Made by a program: the position numbers and the translations under genes
In this document: positions 30,116 through 40,421 of the stretch, piece after piece
Layout: each line of letters starts with the position of its first letter
Position numbering within the stretch: position 1 is the stretch's first letter
Origin: Piscibacillus salipiscarius JCM 13188
GTDB taxonomy: Bacteria > Bacillota > Bacilli > Bacillales > Alkalibacillaceae
Assembly: GCF_001311865.1 (NCBI RefSeq)
Contig: NZ_BBCD01000008.1
Location: 42,050 to 106,049, forward strand
DNA length: 64,000 nucleotides
Reading direction: 5' to 3'
Notes under the pieces: generated by a model
The model's input: the letters and a program-made list of their open reading frames with translations, nothing else
Told to the model about the DNA's origin: nothing
Database searches by the model: none

Positions 30116-31163
30116 AAACGACACTCTCTTTATATGTATGATATTTAGCCAGAACTAGTCTAAGTTCAAAATATGTCACTGAGTGATCCAATTTCTCCAT
30201 TAAACTCTTTAATCTTTTTGTGTTGGTTTGGTTCACGACTTGAATAATCCGTTTAATTGTTTCTAAATCAATATATGGAGCAATATCGAAATCATCAACT
30301 TGTGTGGCTATTTCTATAATATGATCTTGAATGGTGCTTTCTTTTAAATGACGAATTTGTTCAACCTCTTTTATATTCCTTCCCTCTTTTAATAGATTAT
30401 AGGTTTGCTGTGCAGAACTTGTTAATGAGGTATGACGGTCATCTATAATTAAATCACTCAAAATTGGATATTGCTCTCGTTCTCGAGTGATTTTTCCTAA
30501 TAGATCGTGAATGACAGCTTTCGTAATTAATTGAACATCTTCTACATTTAACTGAAATAAATCTGACACTTGCTTCTGGTTTAATCCTATCCGTTTATAC
30601 CCAGATAATTGAATTGTAAATATATTGGCATTTACTTCTTCACATTGATTTAATAGTAGCTCTAATTCATGCTTTAATAATCCTGCTAATAAGCTATGGT
30701 CATGTATAGTTAGTAACCGTTTAACCTGATTCTGAACATCAAAATCATCCGTTATAGGAATAAAGCGTTTATTCTTATATGATAAATTTGACAATGACTG
30801 CATCAACAATTGTAATGTGCTAAACCATTTTTGATCTATGCGATGGTATTTGAAACCATTAAAATATATTAATGGATCTAATACGTCAAAATCAATGAAC
30901 GTCTTGCCTTTTTCAGTTAAAGAAAACGAAACAGGATCTATCTTGATATATCCATCTTTAATACATTCATCCAGCCAGTTAGAATAAACTTCTTTTCTTA
31001 AATGAGGAAGTATACCATAGGCATTTCTTAATTGAAAAAGGTGTATGTCCTGAATGGTTTGAGCTGATTTTTTACCTTGTAGGATATGGTAAGCTGCGTA
31101 TGCTGTACGTTGACCGTTTAATCGTGATAAAATATATAGTAATGTTTCTTTGAAATTAATCAT
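30108..31163 (-). CDS. ypbB: YpbB, helix-turn-helix protein linked to RecS
   Basis: Intact 351-residue protein. A C-terminal helix-turn-helix segment ([20 protein letters not shown] near residues 262-281, then KESTIQDHI) corresponds to the helicase-associated HTH seen in this family. The rest is a helical domain with no known catalytic motif. It is read just before recS with a few bases of overlap, so it probably acts with that helicase, though this is inference. It is divergent from fer with only 31 bases between the two starts. Confidence 0.83.
   Translation of the reverse strand: MINFKETLLYILSRLNGQRTAYAAYHILQGKKSAQTIQDIHLFQLRNAYGILPHLRKEVYSNWLDECIKDGYIKIDPVSFSLTEKGKTFIDFDVLDPLIYFNGFKYHRIDQKWFSTLQLLMQSLSNLSYKNKRFIPITDDFDVQNQVKRLLTIHDHSLLAGLLKHELELLLNQCEEVNANIFTIQLSGYKRIGLNQKQVSDLFQLNVEDVQLITKAVIHDLLGKITREREQYPILSDLIIDDRHTSLTSSAQQTYNLLKEGRNIKEVEQIRHLKESTIQDHIIEIATQVDDFDIAPYIDLETIKRIIQVVNQTNTKRLKSLMEKLDHSVTYFELRLVLAKYHTYKESVVYD
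31110..31138 (+). promoter_or_regulatory. Candidate sigma-A promoter for fer
   Basis: TTGACC (31110-31115), 17-base spacer, TATATA (31133-31138), reading toward fer. Since fer and ypbB are 31 bases apart, this promoter lies inside the 5' coding part of ypbB on the other strand. Confidence 0.5.
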
Positions 31164-31194
31164 GTCACACCTCAGAAATGTTGGAGGATTAAAT

Positions 31195-31437
31195 ATGTCT
31201 AAATATACTTACGTGAATCAAGACACTTGTATAGCTTGTGGCGCTTGTGGCGCAACAGCTCCCGATCTGTTTGATTACGATGAAACCGGTGTAGCCTTTA
31301 ATTTAATTGATCAGAATACTGGCACAATAAAAGTTCCAGATGAATTATTAGAAGATCTTGAGGATGCTTATGAAGGTTGTCCAACAGAATCTATTCAGCT
31401 TTTGGATTTTCCCATTAAATCCAAAAGTTACTTATAA
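31195..31437 (+). CDS. fer: Ferredoxin
   Basis: Small acidic electron carrier, 80 residues. Cysteines in [15 protein letters not shown] (residues 11-25) and the distal GCPTES near 62 fit a single [4Fe-4S] cluster as in Bacillus ferredoxins. The start at 31195 has GGAGG eight bases upstream; the earlier in-frame ATG has none. The last codons form an 11-base perfect hairpin (31404-31432 region). It is divergent from ypbB and convergent with the HTH gene, the same arrangement as in B. subtilis. Confidence 0.93.
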   Translation: MSKYTYVNQDTCIACGACGATAPDLFDYDETGVAFNLIDQNTGTIKVPDELLEDLEDAYEGCPTESIQLLDFPIKSKSYL

Positions 31438-31439
31438 AC

Positions 31440-31903
31440 TTATTTATGATAATAGGCAGTCATTTCTTTGAAGTGTTTGACAGCACTTTTTTTATAAAAA
31501 CTACTAAACAACCTTTCACCTAATTGATCAACTATTCTATAATAATGTGTCATTACATGTCTTTGCAGTATTAGACCGTTTTGTTCGTCTATGACTTTCC
31601 AAAATGTATGGTTCATCCATTTTTGAGATTGATGTAAGTGAATATTTTTCGTGCAATGGTTTGTAATAGATGAACAATATCCTCTTCTCCGAATTCCTGC
31701 TGTATAATAGAACTATCTCTAAAGATACTTGCAAAGGTTACGATGACAGGCCAGCTTGCTAGTTGCCTGTCTTTTTCAATTTGCACAATTGTCTTCTTTG
31801 AAATGCCAAGAATAGATGCCATTTCATCTTGATTATATTTAAATTCGCTTCTGACTAGTTTAATCTTAGATGAAAGGACTTTCACTAATTCTTGTTCATT
31901 CAT
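31440..31903 (-). CDS. XRE-type helix-turn-helix regulator (one frame break)
   Basis: Protein of about 154 residues once a missing A near 31645 is restored. The N-terminal half is a classical HTH: KLVRSEFKYNQDEMASILGI then SKKTIVQIEKDRQL. The C-terminal half (WMNHTFWKVIDEQNGLILQR, then HYYRIVDQLGERLF and FYKKSAVKHFKEMTAYYHK) matches no family I can name. It is convergent with fer (stop codons about 2 bases apart) and divergent from ppa. A transcription factor is likely; its target is unknown. Confidence 0.65.
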
Positions 31904-31980
31904 CGCATTCCCTCACATACATTTTGTCATTTTATATCATTTTACCATGAATCTTGCTTTTCTTACTATATAAAGATTGG

Positions 31981-31986
31981 TATAAT
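31981..31986 (+). promoter_or_regulatory. Possible -10 box for ppa
   Basis: TATAAT 33 bases before the ppa start. The best -35 (TTGCTT at 31954) gives a 21-base spacer, so only the -10 element is supported. Confidence 0.35.
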
Positions 31987-32019
31987 AAGTAATCGAAATA
32001 AGCATAAGGAGGACTAACT

Positions 32020-32514
32020 ATGGCAGAAAATAAAATTGTAGAAGTATTTGTAGAAATTCCTACAGGTAGCCAGAATAAGTATGAATTTGATAAAGAAAAA
32101 GGTGTTTTTAAACTTGATCGTGTTCTATTCTCACCACAATTCTATCCAGCAGAATACGGATATCTAGATGAAACACTTGCATTAGATGATGACCCATTAG
32201 ATGCACTTGTACTAGTCACTAACCCTACTTTCCCTGGATGCGTCATTGATGCACGTGTTATTGGTTTCCTAAACATGATTGATAGTGGTGAAGAAGACCA
32301 AAAATTACTTACAGTACCAGTTGAAGACCCTCGTTTCAAAGATGTTTATTCATTAGAGGATGTACCTCAACACAAATTAGATGAGATTTCTCATTTCTTC
32401 CAAACATACAAAGATTTGCAAGGCAAAAAGACTGAAATTGGTGATTGGGAAGGTCCAGAAGCTGCAAGCAAGTTAATTGATGAATGTGTTAAACGTTATC
32501 AAGATCAAAATTAA
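32020..32514 (+). CDS. ppa: Family I inorganic pyrophosphatase
   Basis: Hydrolyses pyrophosphate, pulling biosynthetic reactions forward. Intact, 164 residues, cytoplasmic. Signatures: EIPTGSQNKYE, YPAEYGYLDET and the metal-binding DDDPLDALVLV near residues 65-75, with further acidic ligands in EDPRFKDV. B. subtilis itself uses a family II enzyme (PpaC), so the presence of a family I enzyme marks a different branch of the Bacillaceae. The RBS AAGGAGGA is clear and a terminator follows. Confidence 0.94.
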   Translation: MAENKIVEVFVEIPTGSQNKYEFDKEKGVFKLDRVLFSPQFYPAEYGYLDETLALDDDPLDALVLVTNPTFPGCVIDARVIGFLNMIDSGEEDQKLLTVPVEDPRFKDVYSLEDVPQHKLDEISHFFQTYKDLQGKKTEIGDWEGPEAASKLIDECVKRYQDQN

Positions 32515-32530
32515 TAAAAATAATTAAGAA

Positions 32531-32579
32531 GAATCCGAACTAAATTAGAGTTCATGACTCTACTCAGTTCGGATTTTTT
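32531..32579 (+). terminator. Terminator between ppa and rsiX
   Basis: Stem ATCCGAACT / AGTTCGGAT with a smaller GAGT / ACTC hairpin inside, ending in TTTTTT on the plus strand. The reverse strand also has a short T tract, so it may serve both convergent genes. Confidence 0.82.
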
Positions 32580-32606
32580 AATATACTTTAATTAAGCTTA
32601 AAAGGT

Positions 32607-33778
32607 CTATTGAACATTGATATATTCAGGAACATGAATAGGCTCAGTTAAGTCATATGGTCCTACTTGATTCATATTTAAATTAGTAAATTGAATTTGA
32701 TTATAACCGAATGAACCAGCTGTTAATAACATAGCTTCTATCAATCTTTGCACGGACTCCTGATTACTTGGTGATAATTTTGAATGAATATTAATTTCTA
32801 AAACCGCGCTATCCTCAGAAAAATTTACTTCTAAATCCTTAGGAATAGGTGCAATAACATTTAAATTCTTTTCATTTATCTTTAGTTCATCAATTGCCTC
32901 TTCCATAGACATGCTTTGATTTAATCTCTTTCTTACCCAAAAATACCTATTTTTAGTTTCAAATAATTTATAAGCATATTTTTGTTCGTCAAAAGTGTAT
33001 TGATCGATCGTTCCAGAATGAGGAAGGTCTAAAGATTTACCCTCTGAATCTTGTAATTGTATTTGCTCATGCCCTAATGATTGAAAATAACTTAGCGACT
33101 CAGAAAGTGCCAATTCACTAGCTGAACCTTGCAATTGAGTTTCATCAACCTGAACAATAGGGACAGACTTATTATTAGTTCCCACGAATTGGGCGTAATG
33201 ATTTAAATTGGTTTTTAATTCTTCTTGTTGTACGACCTCATCCTGTTGATTAAAGAAAGTATAAGGATCATTATTTTCAGGGATAAAATAAGTCAAAGGC
33301 ACAAAATATTGAGCGGCAGGACCTGGAATGATTAAAGTTGCCTTGTGTATGCTATCGGAAACTACTTGTTCTTCACTTAACAGTCTGGGTCCAGATGACT
33401 CGATTATATTTGATTCAGCCTGAGGTTGTTCTGAAAATGGTTTGGATTCTTCCCCTTCAGCCTCTTCTGCTTTTTCAACACTTTCTTGTTGATTACTATC
33501 TGTATCATACGAACTTGATTCATTGTTCTGTACACCTATTTGATCAGCAGTTTCGTTAGAACCAACGAACTGATAGCCGACTATGATCGCTAAACAAAGT
33601 GCAGCGGCAGTTGATATTGCTGGCAATAACCAAGTAATTTTTTCTTTTTAGGCTCATCTTCAATATTAATCTCTTCTAATACCTTTTCGTAATAATCATC
33701 AAACGTCTTTTTGTCATTAATATTGGGCATCTCAGACAATAGTTTTTCAATTGAATCATCATTATGTTGTTTACTCAT
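32607..33778 (-). CDS. rsiX: Anti-sigma-X factor RsiX (one frame break)
   Basis: Membrane-spanning inhibitor of SigX. N-terminal cytoplasmic domain (MSKQHNDDSIEKLLSEMPNI), one membrane helix (AISTAAALCLAIIVGYQFVG, about residues 60-79) and a large outer domain beginning with a low-complexity acidic Q/E/S-rich stretch. One base is missing near 33650 at the start of the helix; corrected length is about 390 residues. Its start overlaps the sigX stop (ATGA type), the usual sigma/anti-sigma coupling, and it follows resE-sigX as in B. subtilis. Confidence 0.85.
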
Positions 33779-34305
33779 TCTGTATGCCCTCCTTCGCGCT
33801 GTAACATAAGTTCTTTTAAAACGCTAATCGCTCTATGTTGTGTCGTTTTAACTTTGCTTGTTGTCCAATTAAGTACGTCTGCGGTTTCTTTAATGGATAG
33901 TTGTTGAATATACCTTAAGATAATGACCATGCGTTGGTCTTCCGTGCATTCATCTAAACACTTATACATATCTTGAATTTCTTCGCTTTTTTCTGCTATT
34001 TCTTGTGGTGTCGGGGATTGATCTTTTAATAAATTTGAATGTTCGTTAACATCAAATTGATTTGCAGTGTGTTTTTTCTGTTTACCGTATTTTCTGAAGT
34101 GATCAATCGTAACGTGTCTAGCTACTGAGAATAGCCACGTTTTTTCACTACTTTCGCCTTTGAATGTGTCATAAGATTTTAGAACTCTTATGTAAACCTC
34201 TTGAACTAAATCCTCTGTTGTTGTTTGATCCTTTACCATATAATAAATAAAAGAAAATAAATCTTGGTGATATTTTTCATACAGCTCTTGAAAGACAGCT
34301 TTCAT
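33775..34305 (-). CDS. sigX: ECF sigma factor SigX
   Basis: Extracytoplasmic-function sigma factor, intact, about 176 residues. Region 2 (YEKYHQDLFSFIYYMVKD and TTEDLVQEVYIRVLKSYDTF) and region 4 (DQRMVIILRYIQQLSIKETA with the HTH NWTTSKVKTTQHRAI) are clear. The start at 34305 (MKAVFQELYEKY) follows GGAGG. In B. subtilis SigX controls cell-surface modification and resistance to cationic peptides. Identification as SigX rests on the resE-sigX-rsiX order and on its own promoter, which has the SigX consensus. Confidence 0.9.
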   Translation of the reverse strand: MKAVFQELYEKYHQDLFSFIYYMVKDQTTTEDLVQEVYIRVLKSYDTFKGESSEKTWLFSVARHVTIDHFRKYGKQKKHTANQFDVNEHSNLLKDQSPTPQEIAEKSEEIQDMYKCLDECTEDQRMVIILRYIQQLSIKETADVLNWTTSKVKTTQHRAISVLKELMLQREGGHTE

Positions 34306-34333
34306 TCGTAGAGCCTCCGTTCTCAAATATATA

Positions 34334-34359
34334 GTCGAAATATATGTATAAAAGTTACA
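34334..34359 (-). promoter_or_regulatory. SigX-type (ECF) autoregulatory promoter of sigX
   Basis: On the minus strand TGTAAC (34354-34359), exactly 16 bases, CGAC (34334-34337), 28 bases upstream of the sigX start. This is the SigX consensus of -35 TGTAAC and -10 CGAC and predicts positive autoregulation. Confidence 0.8.
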
Positions 34360-34496
34360 ACACCCAATATTTTATCATATAAAACAACATCTCAAATTAA
34401 TATTGCAATTGTTGTTCTATGAATGCATGAATAAAACCCAAACTAAGATTATATTTAAATCATTAGTCTGGGCTTACTTTTCATTGTCGTATACGA

Positions 34497-36235
34497 TTAT
34501 TGAGGTATTGAAAATATAAATGTAGTCCCCTCACCCAATTGACTTTTAGCGTAAATTGAACACCATGTGCCTCAACAATATGTTTAGCAATCGACAGTCC
34601 TAAGCCAGTTCCTTTCTTTTGCCCATTTCTAGTTCTTGCTTTATCACTTTTATAGAAACGTTCAAAAATGAATGGTAAGTCTTCTTCCGGTATGCCAGAG
34701 CCATTATCATTAATATAAAACGTAAGTTCATTATTGCTTTCATCAACTTTAACTTCAATTTTACCGCTATTAGGTGTGTGTCTCATGGCATTATCGATTA
34801 AGTTAGTCAACACTTGTTCAACTCGGTCCGGGTCAAAAGAATATGTTAAGTCAACTGGAACATGTTCTACTAACTCTATTTGTTGTTCATCAGCGATTGA
34901 GTGGAATTTCTTAACAATCCGCTTAACAAAAGGTTTTACCTCTACATTTTCTTTACTAATTTGTATATGTCCTGCTTCCATACGCGCTAAGTCAAGAAGT
35001 TCATTAACTAAACGGTTCATCCTTAATGATTCATCGTAAATAATTTGAGCTAATTCTTGCTTTTCCTCTTTAGTTTCTGCAATATCATCAACAATCGCTT
35101 CTGAATAACCTTGCATCATCGAGATTGGCGTTCTTAATTCATGTGAGACGTTAGCAAGGAAATCTTTACGCAATTTATCTAACTGTCGTTCCTCTGTCAT
35201 ATCACGAATAATTGCTACAGCTCCCCTGGCCTCACCTTCAATATATAATGGGGTCATGACTAATACAAAATTACGTCCTTGAGCTACAATTTCTTTTGCA
35301 TATTCCTGCTCTTCCTCAATCACATTCTGCAATGTCTTCCTTAATTCTTGTGGCAATGTATAATCCTCATTGTCTCCTTGAAAATTAACCTGCGATAAAA
35401 ACTGTTCAGCAGGTGGATTAATCAGCATAACACCCAGTTGTTTATTTACTGTAATAACACCGTCTGCCATCGATTTTAAGATACTCGATAATTGCGATTT
35501 TTCTTGGTTTAAAGCTGTTATATGGTAATTTAACTGTCTTCTCATTCGGTTAAATGAAATAGCTAATTCACCAATTTCATCATGAGTTAATACTGGAACT
35601 TTCGTATTAAATTCACCACGGGATAATTCTCCCGCTACTCTTCTCATTTTGATCAGAGGTGCTGTTATACGACTCGATAAGAAGAATGCAAAAATAGTTG
35701 TAAGTACGATGGCAATAGTTGCCGCTAATAAAATGATTTTTGTAGCTTTAGTAGTAGTTTCTTCAACTACTTCAAGTGACTGATAAACATAGATTGCTCC
35801 GTTGTTGTCTACTGTTGGCATTCCAACTATTATAATTTCCGCGTTACTATTTGGTAGTGTCGTAATTTTTCGAACCGATTCGTTCGAATTAAATACCCCA
35901 CTTATTTCATCATTACTTACAAACCAACTAGGTTCAATAGAAGGTTTATTCGCGTCCATTTTATTTTGCCAAAAATCATGTTCGGTAAAAAAGACCGTAA
36001 CACTGGTTTGAGGTGCTAATAATTGATCAATTGTATCTAAAGTTAGAGATGTTTCTTTATGTTGGTCTATGACTACTGCAACATTTTCAGCCTGGTTCAT
36101 CAGATTTTCTTCAGCATCTTGAACATAGAAATCCTCAAAAAACTCAAGTAAAAATACAGTTAAGATCATTAAGACGAAAGCAACTAATAAAATAATCGTA
36201 AACCATAGTTTAAAAACAACACTTCTCCAAAGCAT
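34497..36235 (-). CDS. resE: Sensor histidine kinase ResE (frame break near C-terminus)
   Basis: Membrane kinase for aerobic and anaerobic respiration genes. Two membrane helices (residues about 10-30 and 165-185) flank an outer sensor; then HAMP, PAS (SSILKSMADGVITVNKQLGV), HisKA with SHELRTPISMMQGYSE and an HATPase domain with NLIDNAMRHTPNSG and GTGLGLSIAKHIVE. One base is missing near 34545; corrected, it ends GEGTTFIFSIPQ, about 579 residues. The ATG overlaps the resD stop (TAATG). In B. subtilis ResE phosphorylates ResD in response to redox state and nitric oxide. Confidence 0.94.
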
Positions 36236-36951
36236 TATGAATCGATTACCTCAAACTTGTACCCGATTCCCCACACCGTCACAATCATTTTTGCAGCATC
36301 TTCTGAAACTTTGCTTAATTTTTCTCTTAGTCGTTTTTACGTGAGTATCAACTGTCCTTAAATCACCAAAAATTCATACTCCCACACTTCTTTCAGTAAC
36401 TCTTCGCGGTCAAACACTTTATCAGGTGTCTTTGCTAAATAATAGAGTAATTCATATTCTTTTGGTGTTAAATTAACTTGAACCCCATCAGCAATTACCC
36501 GATGTGCATCTTTATCGATGGTTAAATGAGGATAAACAATCACATCATGGGAATCAGTATCCGTTTTTAAATATTTTGTTGATGATGAACGACGTAATAA
36601 AGCCTTAACTCTCAAAACGACTTCACGAGGGCTAAATGGTTTAACTATATAATCGTCTGCTCCGACTTCAAAGCCTTGAACGCGGTTCGACTCTTCTCCT
36701 TTAGCTGTTAACATAATCACAGGTGTTGCCTTACGTTCACGGAGTTTAGTACATACTTCTACGCCATCCATTTCTGGAAGCATTAAATCTAGTAATATTA
36801 AATCAAAATCAATTTCTAAAGCTTTTCTTAAAGCTTCTTCACCGTTTTCAGCCTCTTCTATGACATATTCCTCACGTTCTAAATAAAGTTTTAGTAAACG
36901 TCGGATTCGCTCTTCATCATCAACTACCAAGATTTTCGCTTGTTCAGACAT
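36235..36951 (-). CDS. resD: Response regulator ResD (two frame breaks near C-terminus)
   Basis: OmpR-family regulator. Receiver with VVDDEERIRRLLKLYLE and the phosphorylation site in LILLDLMLPEMDG near residue 53; K near 105 in DYIVKPF. The winged-helix DNA-binding domain ends with RTVDTHVKRLREKL and VWGIGYKFE once two indels near 36350 and 36333 are corrected. About 238 residues, as in B. subtilis. The start at 36951 (MSEQAKILVVDDE) has AAGGAG upstream. It is the partner of ResE, and resABC in front of it are part of its regulon in B. subtilis. Confidence 0.94.
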
Positions 36952-36976
36952 GTAAGACAACTCCTTTAATTATTTT

Positions 36977-38163
36977 TTAAGCATATGAGTGTAAACCTGC
37001 AATAACTAAGTTAACAAATATTAAATTCATCATTATAATAGTAAAACCGACAACTGCTAACCAGGCGGATTTCTCACCATGCCACCCAGCACCTAAACGT
37101 AAATGTAAAAAACGCTGCATAGAATAGCCAAGTAACGAGTGCCCATACTTCTTTAGGATCCCATCCCCAAAAGCGACCCCAGGCATCCTGAGCCCATATA
37201 GCCGCAAATATTAAAGCTCCTAATGTGAAGACTGGAAAACCAATTGCGACGGATCGGTAAATGATTTCATCTACCTTGTCTATATTTACTCTAGATAGCT
37301 TAGGCTGTATGGCTGCTGCAACTCTATTCCTTAGTATTAATCTTGCTAACCCATAAAGAATTAAACCACCTAAGATTGACCAAACCAATGTATTGAATTT
37401 TGATCCTGCGTTTGAACCATGCATCCAGGCCGGCGCTTCAATACCTGATGTAAATCCATTTGAGGTTAGCTCTGAATTATTAGGTTCAATTAAAGGTGGT
37501 AAATGATATTCTACAGATTGTTCAGCACCATCAATTGTTTGGTTGAATTCCGCTTGGTAACCCGCTGCTTCAAAACTAGACGTAATAATAATAAACGCCG
37601 CTGTTGCAAATACAAAAAATAACACAAATTCTAGCCAAGTGGTTTGAGATGATCTTTTAGTCTGGTCAATTTTTGCAATTAAATAGACTAATCCTGCAAC
37701 AAAACTAATAGCTAGTATAGCTTCACCGGTTGCTGCAGTCGTTACGTGAATATATAGCCAATGAGACTGTAGCGACGGAACTAATGGAGATATTTCAGTT
37801 GGAAACATCGAACCGTATCCGATAATTAAGATAGCGGTTGGTAGAGCAAATAACCCTAGGATTGTTTCTCGATAGATGAAGTAAATGATAATAAACGCAA
37901 ATACAAGCATCATACCGAAAAAACGCGATAAACTCAAACATATTACTGACTGGGGCATGACCTGCTGCAGACCATCTTATAAAGAAATAAGTCAGTTGGG
38001 TAATAAAACCTAAAATCGTAACCGTAATAGCAATTTTAGAAGCTTTTGATTTTGTGTTTGCTTCACGTTTATTACCGATGGTTGCACCAAAAAACAAGGT
38101 TGCAATTAAATACAAAATAAATGCGGCATATAAGAAATTACTACTTAGCGCATATAAATCCAT
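36977..38163 (-). CDS. resC: Cytochrome c biogenesis protein ResC (CcsA), two frame breaks
   Basis: Membrane part of the system II heme-handling complex with ResB. About 394 residues with eight or so hydrophobic helices. The tryptophan-rich heme motif [19 protein letters not shown] is present near residue 315, with flanking histidines in [14 protein letters not shown] and HGEKSAW. One extra T near 37936 and another near 37105 break the frame; the joined sequence is otherwise continuous. ResB lies 14 bases upstream. The organism therefore makes membrane-bound c-type cytochromes, matching the qcr genes. Confidence 0.92.
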
Positions 38164-38177
38164 AATAGACCCTCCTT

Positions 38178-39798
38178 TTAGATCTTCTCCTGTTGGTCAT
38201 TGACCATATTGATTGATGTGCCCTCTATAGATGCTTCGATTTCATTTTTAAGACCAAACCAGTTTTTTATTAGTGTGGCCAGCTATTAAGAACTGTTCAC
38301 CTTTCGGATGAATCCAAACCCTTCTGTGATGCCAGTATAAACCTTGTGCAACACCAATCATAAATATAACAGCTCCAATTAAAAAGAAAGGAAGTGAGTA
38401 ATCCTTCTTAACGATTAACCCAGAAGCAGTGATTAATTCTGTATCTTCTACTGATAAGTTTATGGTGTGATTGTCATTCAAGGCAATAACAGATTCGTCA
38501 ATGTAAAAGAATCTCTCTTTTTCAATATCAGGTCCAGTAACTTCAAAAATAATACCAGGGTTCCGTGGATATTTTGAAAAAGATGAAGGTCCTTCTTCTG
38601 TAATTTCAAATTGTGGGTAATAATCTTTAATTTCAACTTGGTAACCTTGGTCAAGTTTAAATATTCGTTTGTCTTTATTCGTATCAAACTTAAATCCACC
38701 TAATCCGTTACCATTGTTCGTTTCAGCATTAAAAGAAATAGTCTTATATTCACTTTTCAACTGAGTACCTGACTGATAAATGCCATACCCATCAAATGTA
38801 ACTGGCTCATTAAGTCTAATTGAACCACTTGTGACTTTCTCAAGTTCAGGCTCTTGACCTGGAATAATATCGCCTTTAACTTTATAGACAGTTGCATTTG
38901 TTTGGAAATTACTCGGAACGTCAAATTCTTCATTCTTTAGTGCTTCCTGAAATCGTTCATCGTTACGGTCATATGTTTCATAAATGAATTTATCATTTTT
39001 GATGTAATATTGTTGTTCTGTCGTTGGAAGGACCTTTGTTTCCCCTTCTCGCACCCATATATAACCTTCTGTATGCATGAAATCAAACATTCTAAGGATA
39101 CCTGCGATTAAAATTATAATGAGTCCAATGTGATTGACATAGGGCCCCCAACGTGAGAAACGGTTTTTTTCAGCTAAAATATGTCCATCGTCTTCAGTGA
39201 TTTTGTACCGCTTCTTTTTTAAACGTTCAATTAATTTGTTTTTCTCATCTTCTGTTACATTCTCTGATTCACTAAAAAAGCGTTGCCTTCTTACGAAAAC
39301 TTCATGCCTTTTTGCTTTTTGATTCTTAAGCGCTCTATGTAATGGGACAAACCTGTCAATAGAACAGATGACTAATGAGATACCAATAAGTGCAATTAGC
39401 GTTATAAACCACCATGAGCTATACAAGTTGTGAAACCCTAATTGGTAAAATATTTTACCTGTTAACCCATATTGTTCTTCATAGAATTGACTAGAAGGAA
39501 GTACTGAATTTTTAAATTCTTCTTGTGGGTACAATGTACCTATAGCAGCTGCGATCAATGCTGCGACTATTAACCAAACTCCCACTTTAACTGATGAGAA
39601 AAATGCCCAAGTTTTATCAATAAACGTTCGTTTGTACGTTTTGGATCTGCGTGCACTTCCTTCATAACGCATCTCAAGTACCTTTTGCTGGTCGTTACCA
39701 TCTATATGTTGGTTTTCTTTTATTGGTTTACCACATGCTTCACAAAGTACTGTACCTTCATGATTAATGTGTCCGCATTCACATTTGATCTTATTCAT
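38178..39798 (-). CDS. resB: Cytochrome c biogenesis protein ResB (frame break near C-terminus)
   Basis: Partner of ResC in attaching heme to apocytochrome c. It has a small N-terminal zinc ribbon (CECG at residues 6-9 and CEAC at 19-22), three membrane helices near residue 75, 130 and 220, a large outer domain, and a last helix near 490 (YSLPFFLIGAVIFMIGVAQ). One extra A near 38265 cuts the raw frame; corrected it runs on to about 539 residues and overlaps the RBS of resC. The zinc ribbon is also present in B. subtilis ResB. Confidence 0.92.
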
Positions 39799-39830
39799 AT
39801 CTATCCCTCACGGTCAAACAATTATGTTTG

Positions 39831-40373
39831 CTATTCTTTAGGTAAAATCTCTTTGAAATAAGTCTCTAAACGATCTAAAGTCAATGGTCCTTTTACAACA
39901 CGCTCTATAGTTCCATCCGGGTTTATAAAATAAGATGTTGGTAGAGGTTGTACATTGTAAAGTTCCATAATTGTACCATTTTTGTCGTGTACTAATGGGA
40001 ATGATAAATTGTATCTGTTATAAAAGTTTTCAATGACCATTCTATTTTTATCAACACTTACGGCGATAATCTCGATACCTTGATCTTGATATTTTTGATA
40101 CAGTTCTTCCATGTACGGCATCTCTTTTTTACATGGTCCGCAATAGGTTGCCCAAAAGTTAATCATAACACCCTTGCCTTCTAATTCAGAAAGCTGAATC
40201 TCTTCTCCGTTATCCAAGCGTTCTAATACAAAGTCTTCTGCAGGGTCACCTTCAGCTAATATCGGATTATCTTGAAGGCTGTTTATATATAAAACTAATA
40301 TCGTTGTAATAACTAAAATTGACAATACAACACTACGAAAGACCAGTCTTGTTTTCTTGTTTTTGAACATCAT
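39831..40373 (-). CDS. resA: Thiol-disulfide oxidoreductase ResA
   Basis: Extracytoplasmic thioredoxin-like protein that reduces the heme-binding cysteines of apocytochrome c. Intact, 180 residues. It is anchored by an N-terminal helix (VLSILVITTILVLYINSL). The active site reads WATYCGPCKKEMPYM near residue 75, and the cis-proline is in VQPLPTSYFI. The known B. subtilis enzyme has CEPC; here it is CGPC, as in thioredoxin, while the following glutamate is kept. Start could be either of two adjacent ATGs after AAGGAGG. Confidence 0.93.
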   Translation of the reverse strand: MMFKNKKTRLVFRSVVLSILVITTILVLYINSLQDNPILAEGDPAEDFVLERLDNGEEIQLSELEGKGVMINFWATYCGPCKKEMPYMEELYQKYQDQGIEIIAVSVDKNRMVIENFYNRYNLSFPLVHDKNGTIMELYNVQPLPTSYFINPDGTIERVVKGPLTLDRLETYFKEILPKE

Positions 40374-40421
40374 CCGACCTCCTTATCGCCATTATAACAC
40401 TGTGGTTAAAACGCAAGAAAA

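Noticed and set aside
31537..31734. Separate small gene in the second frame of the HTH gene
   Set aside because: It overlaps the HTH gene across the frame break; correcting one base gives a single continuous protein.
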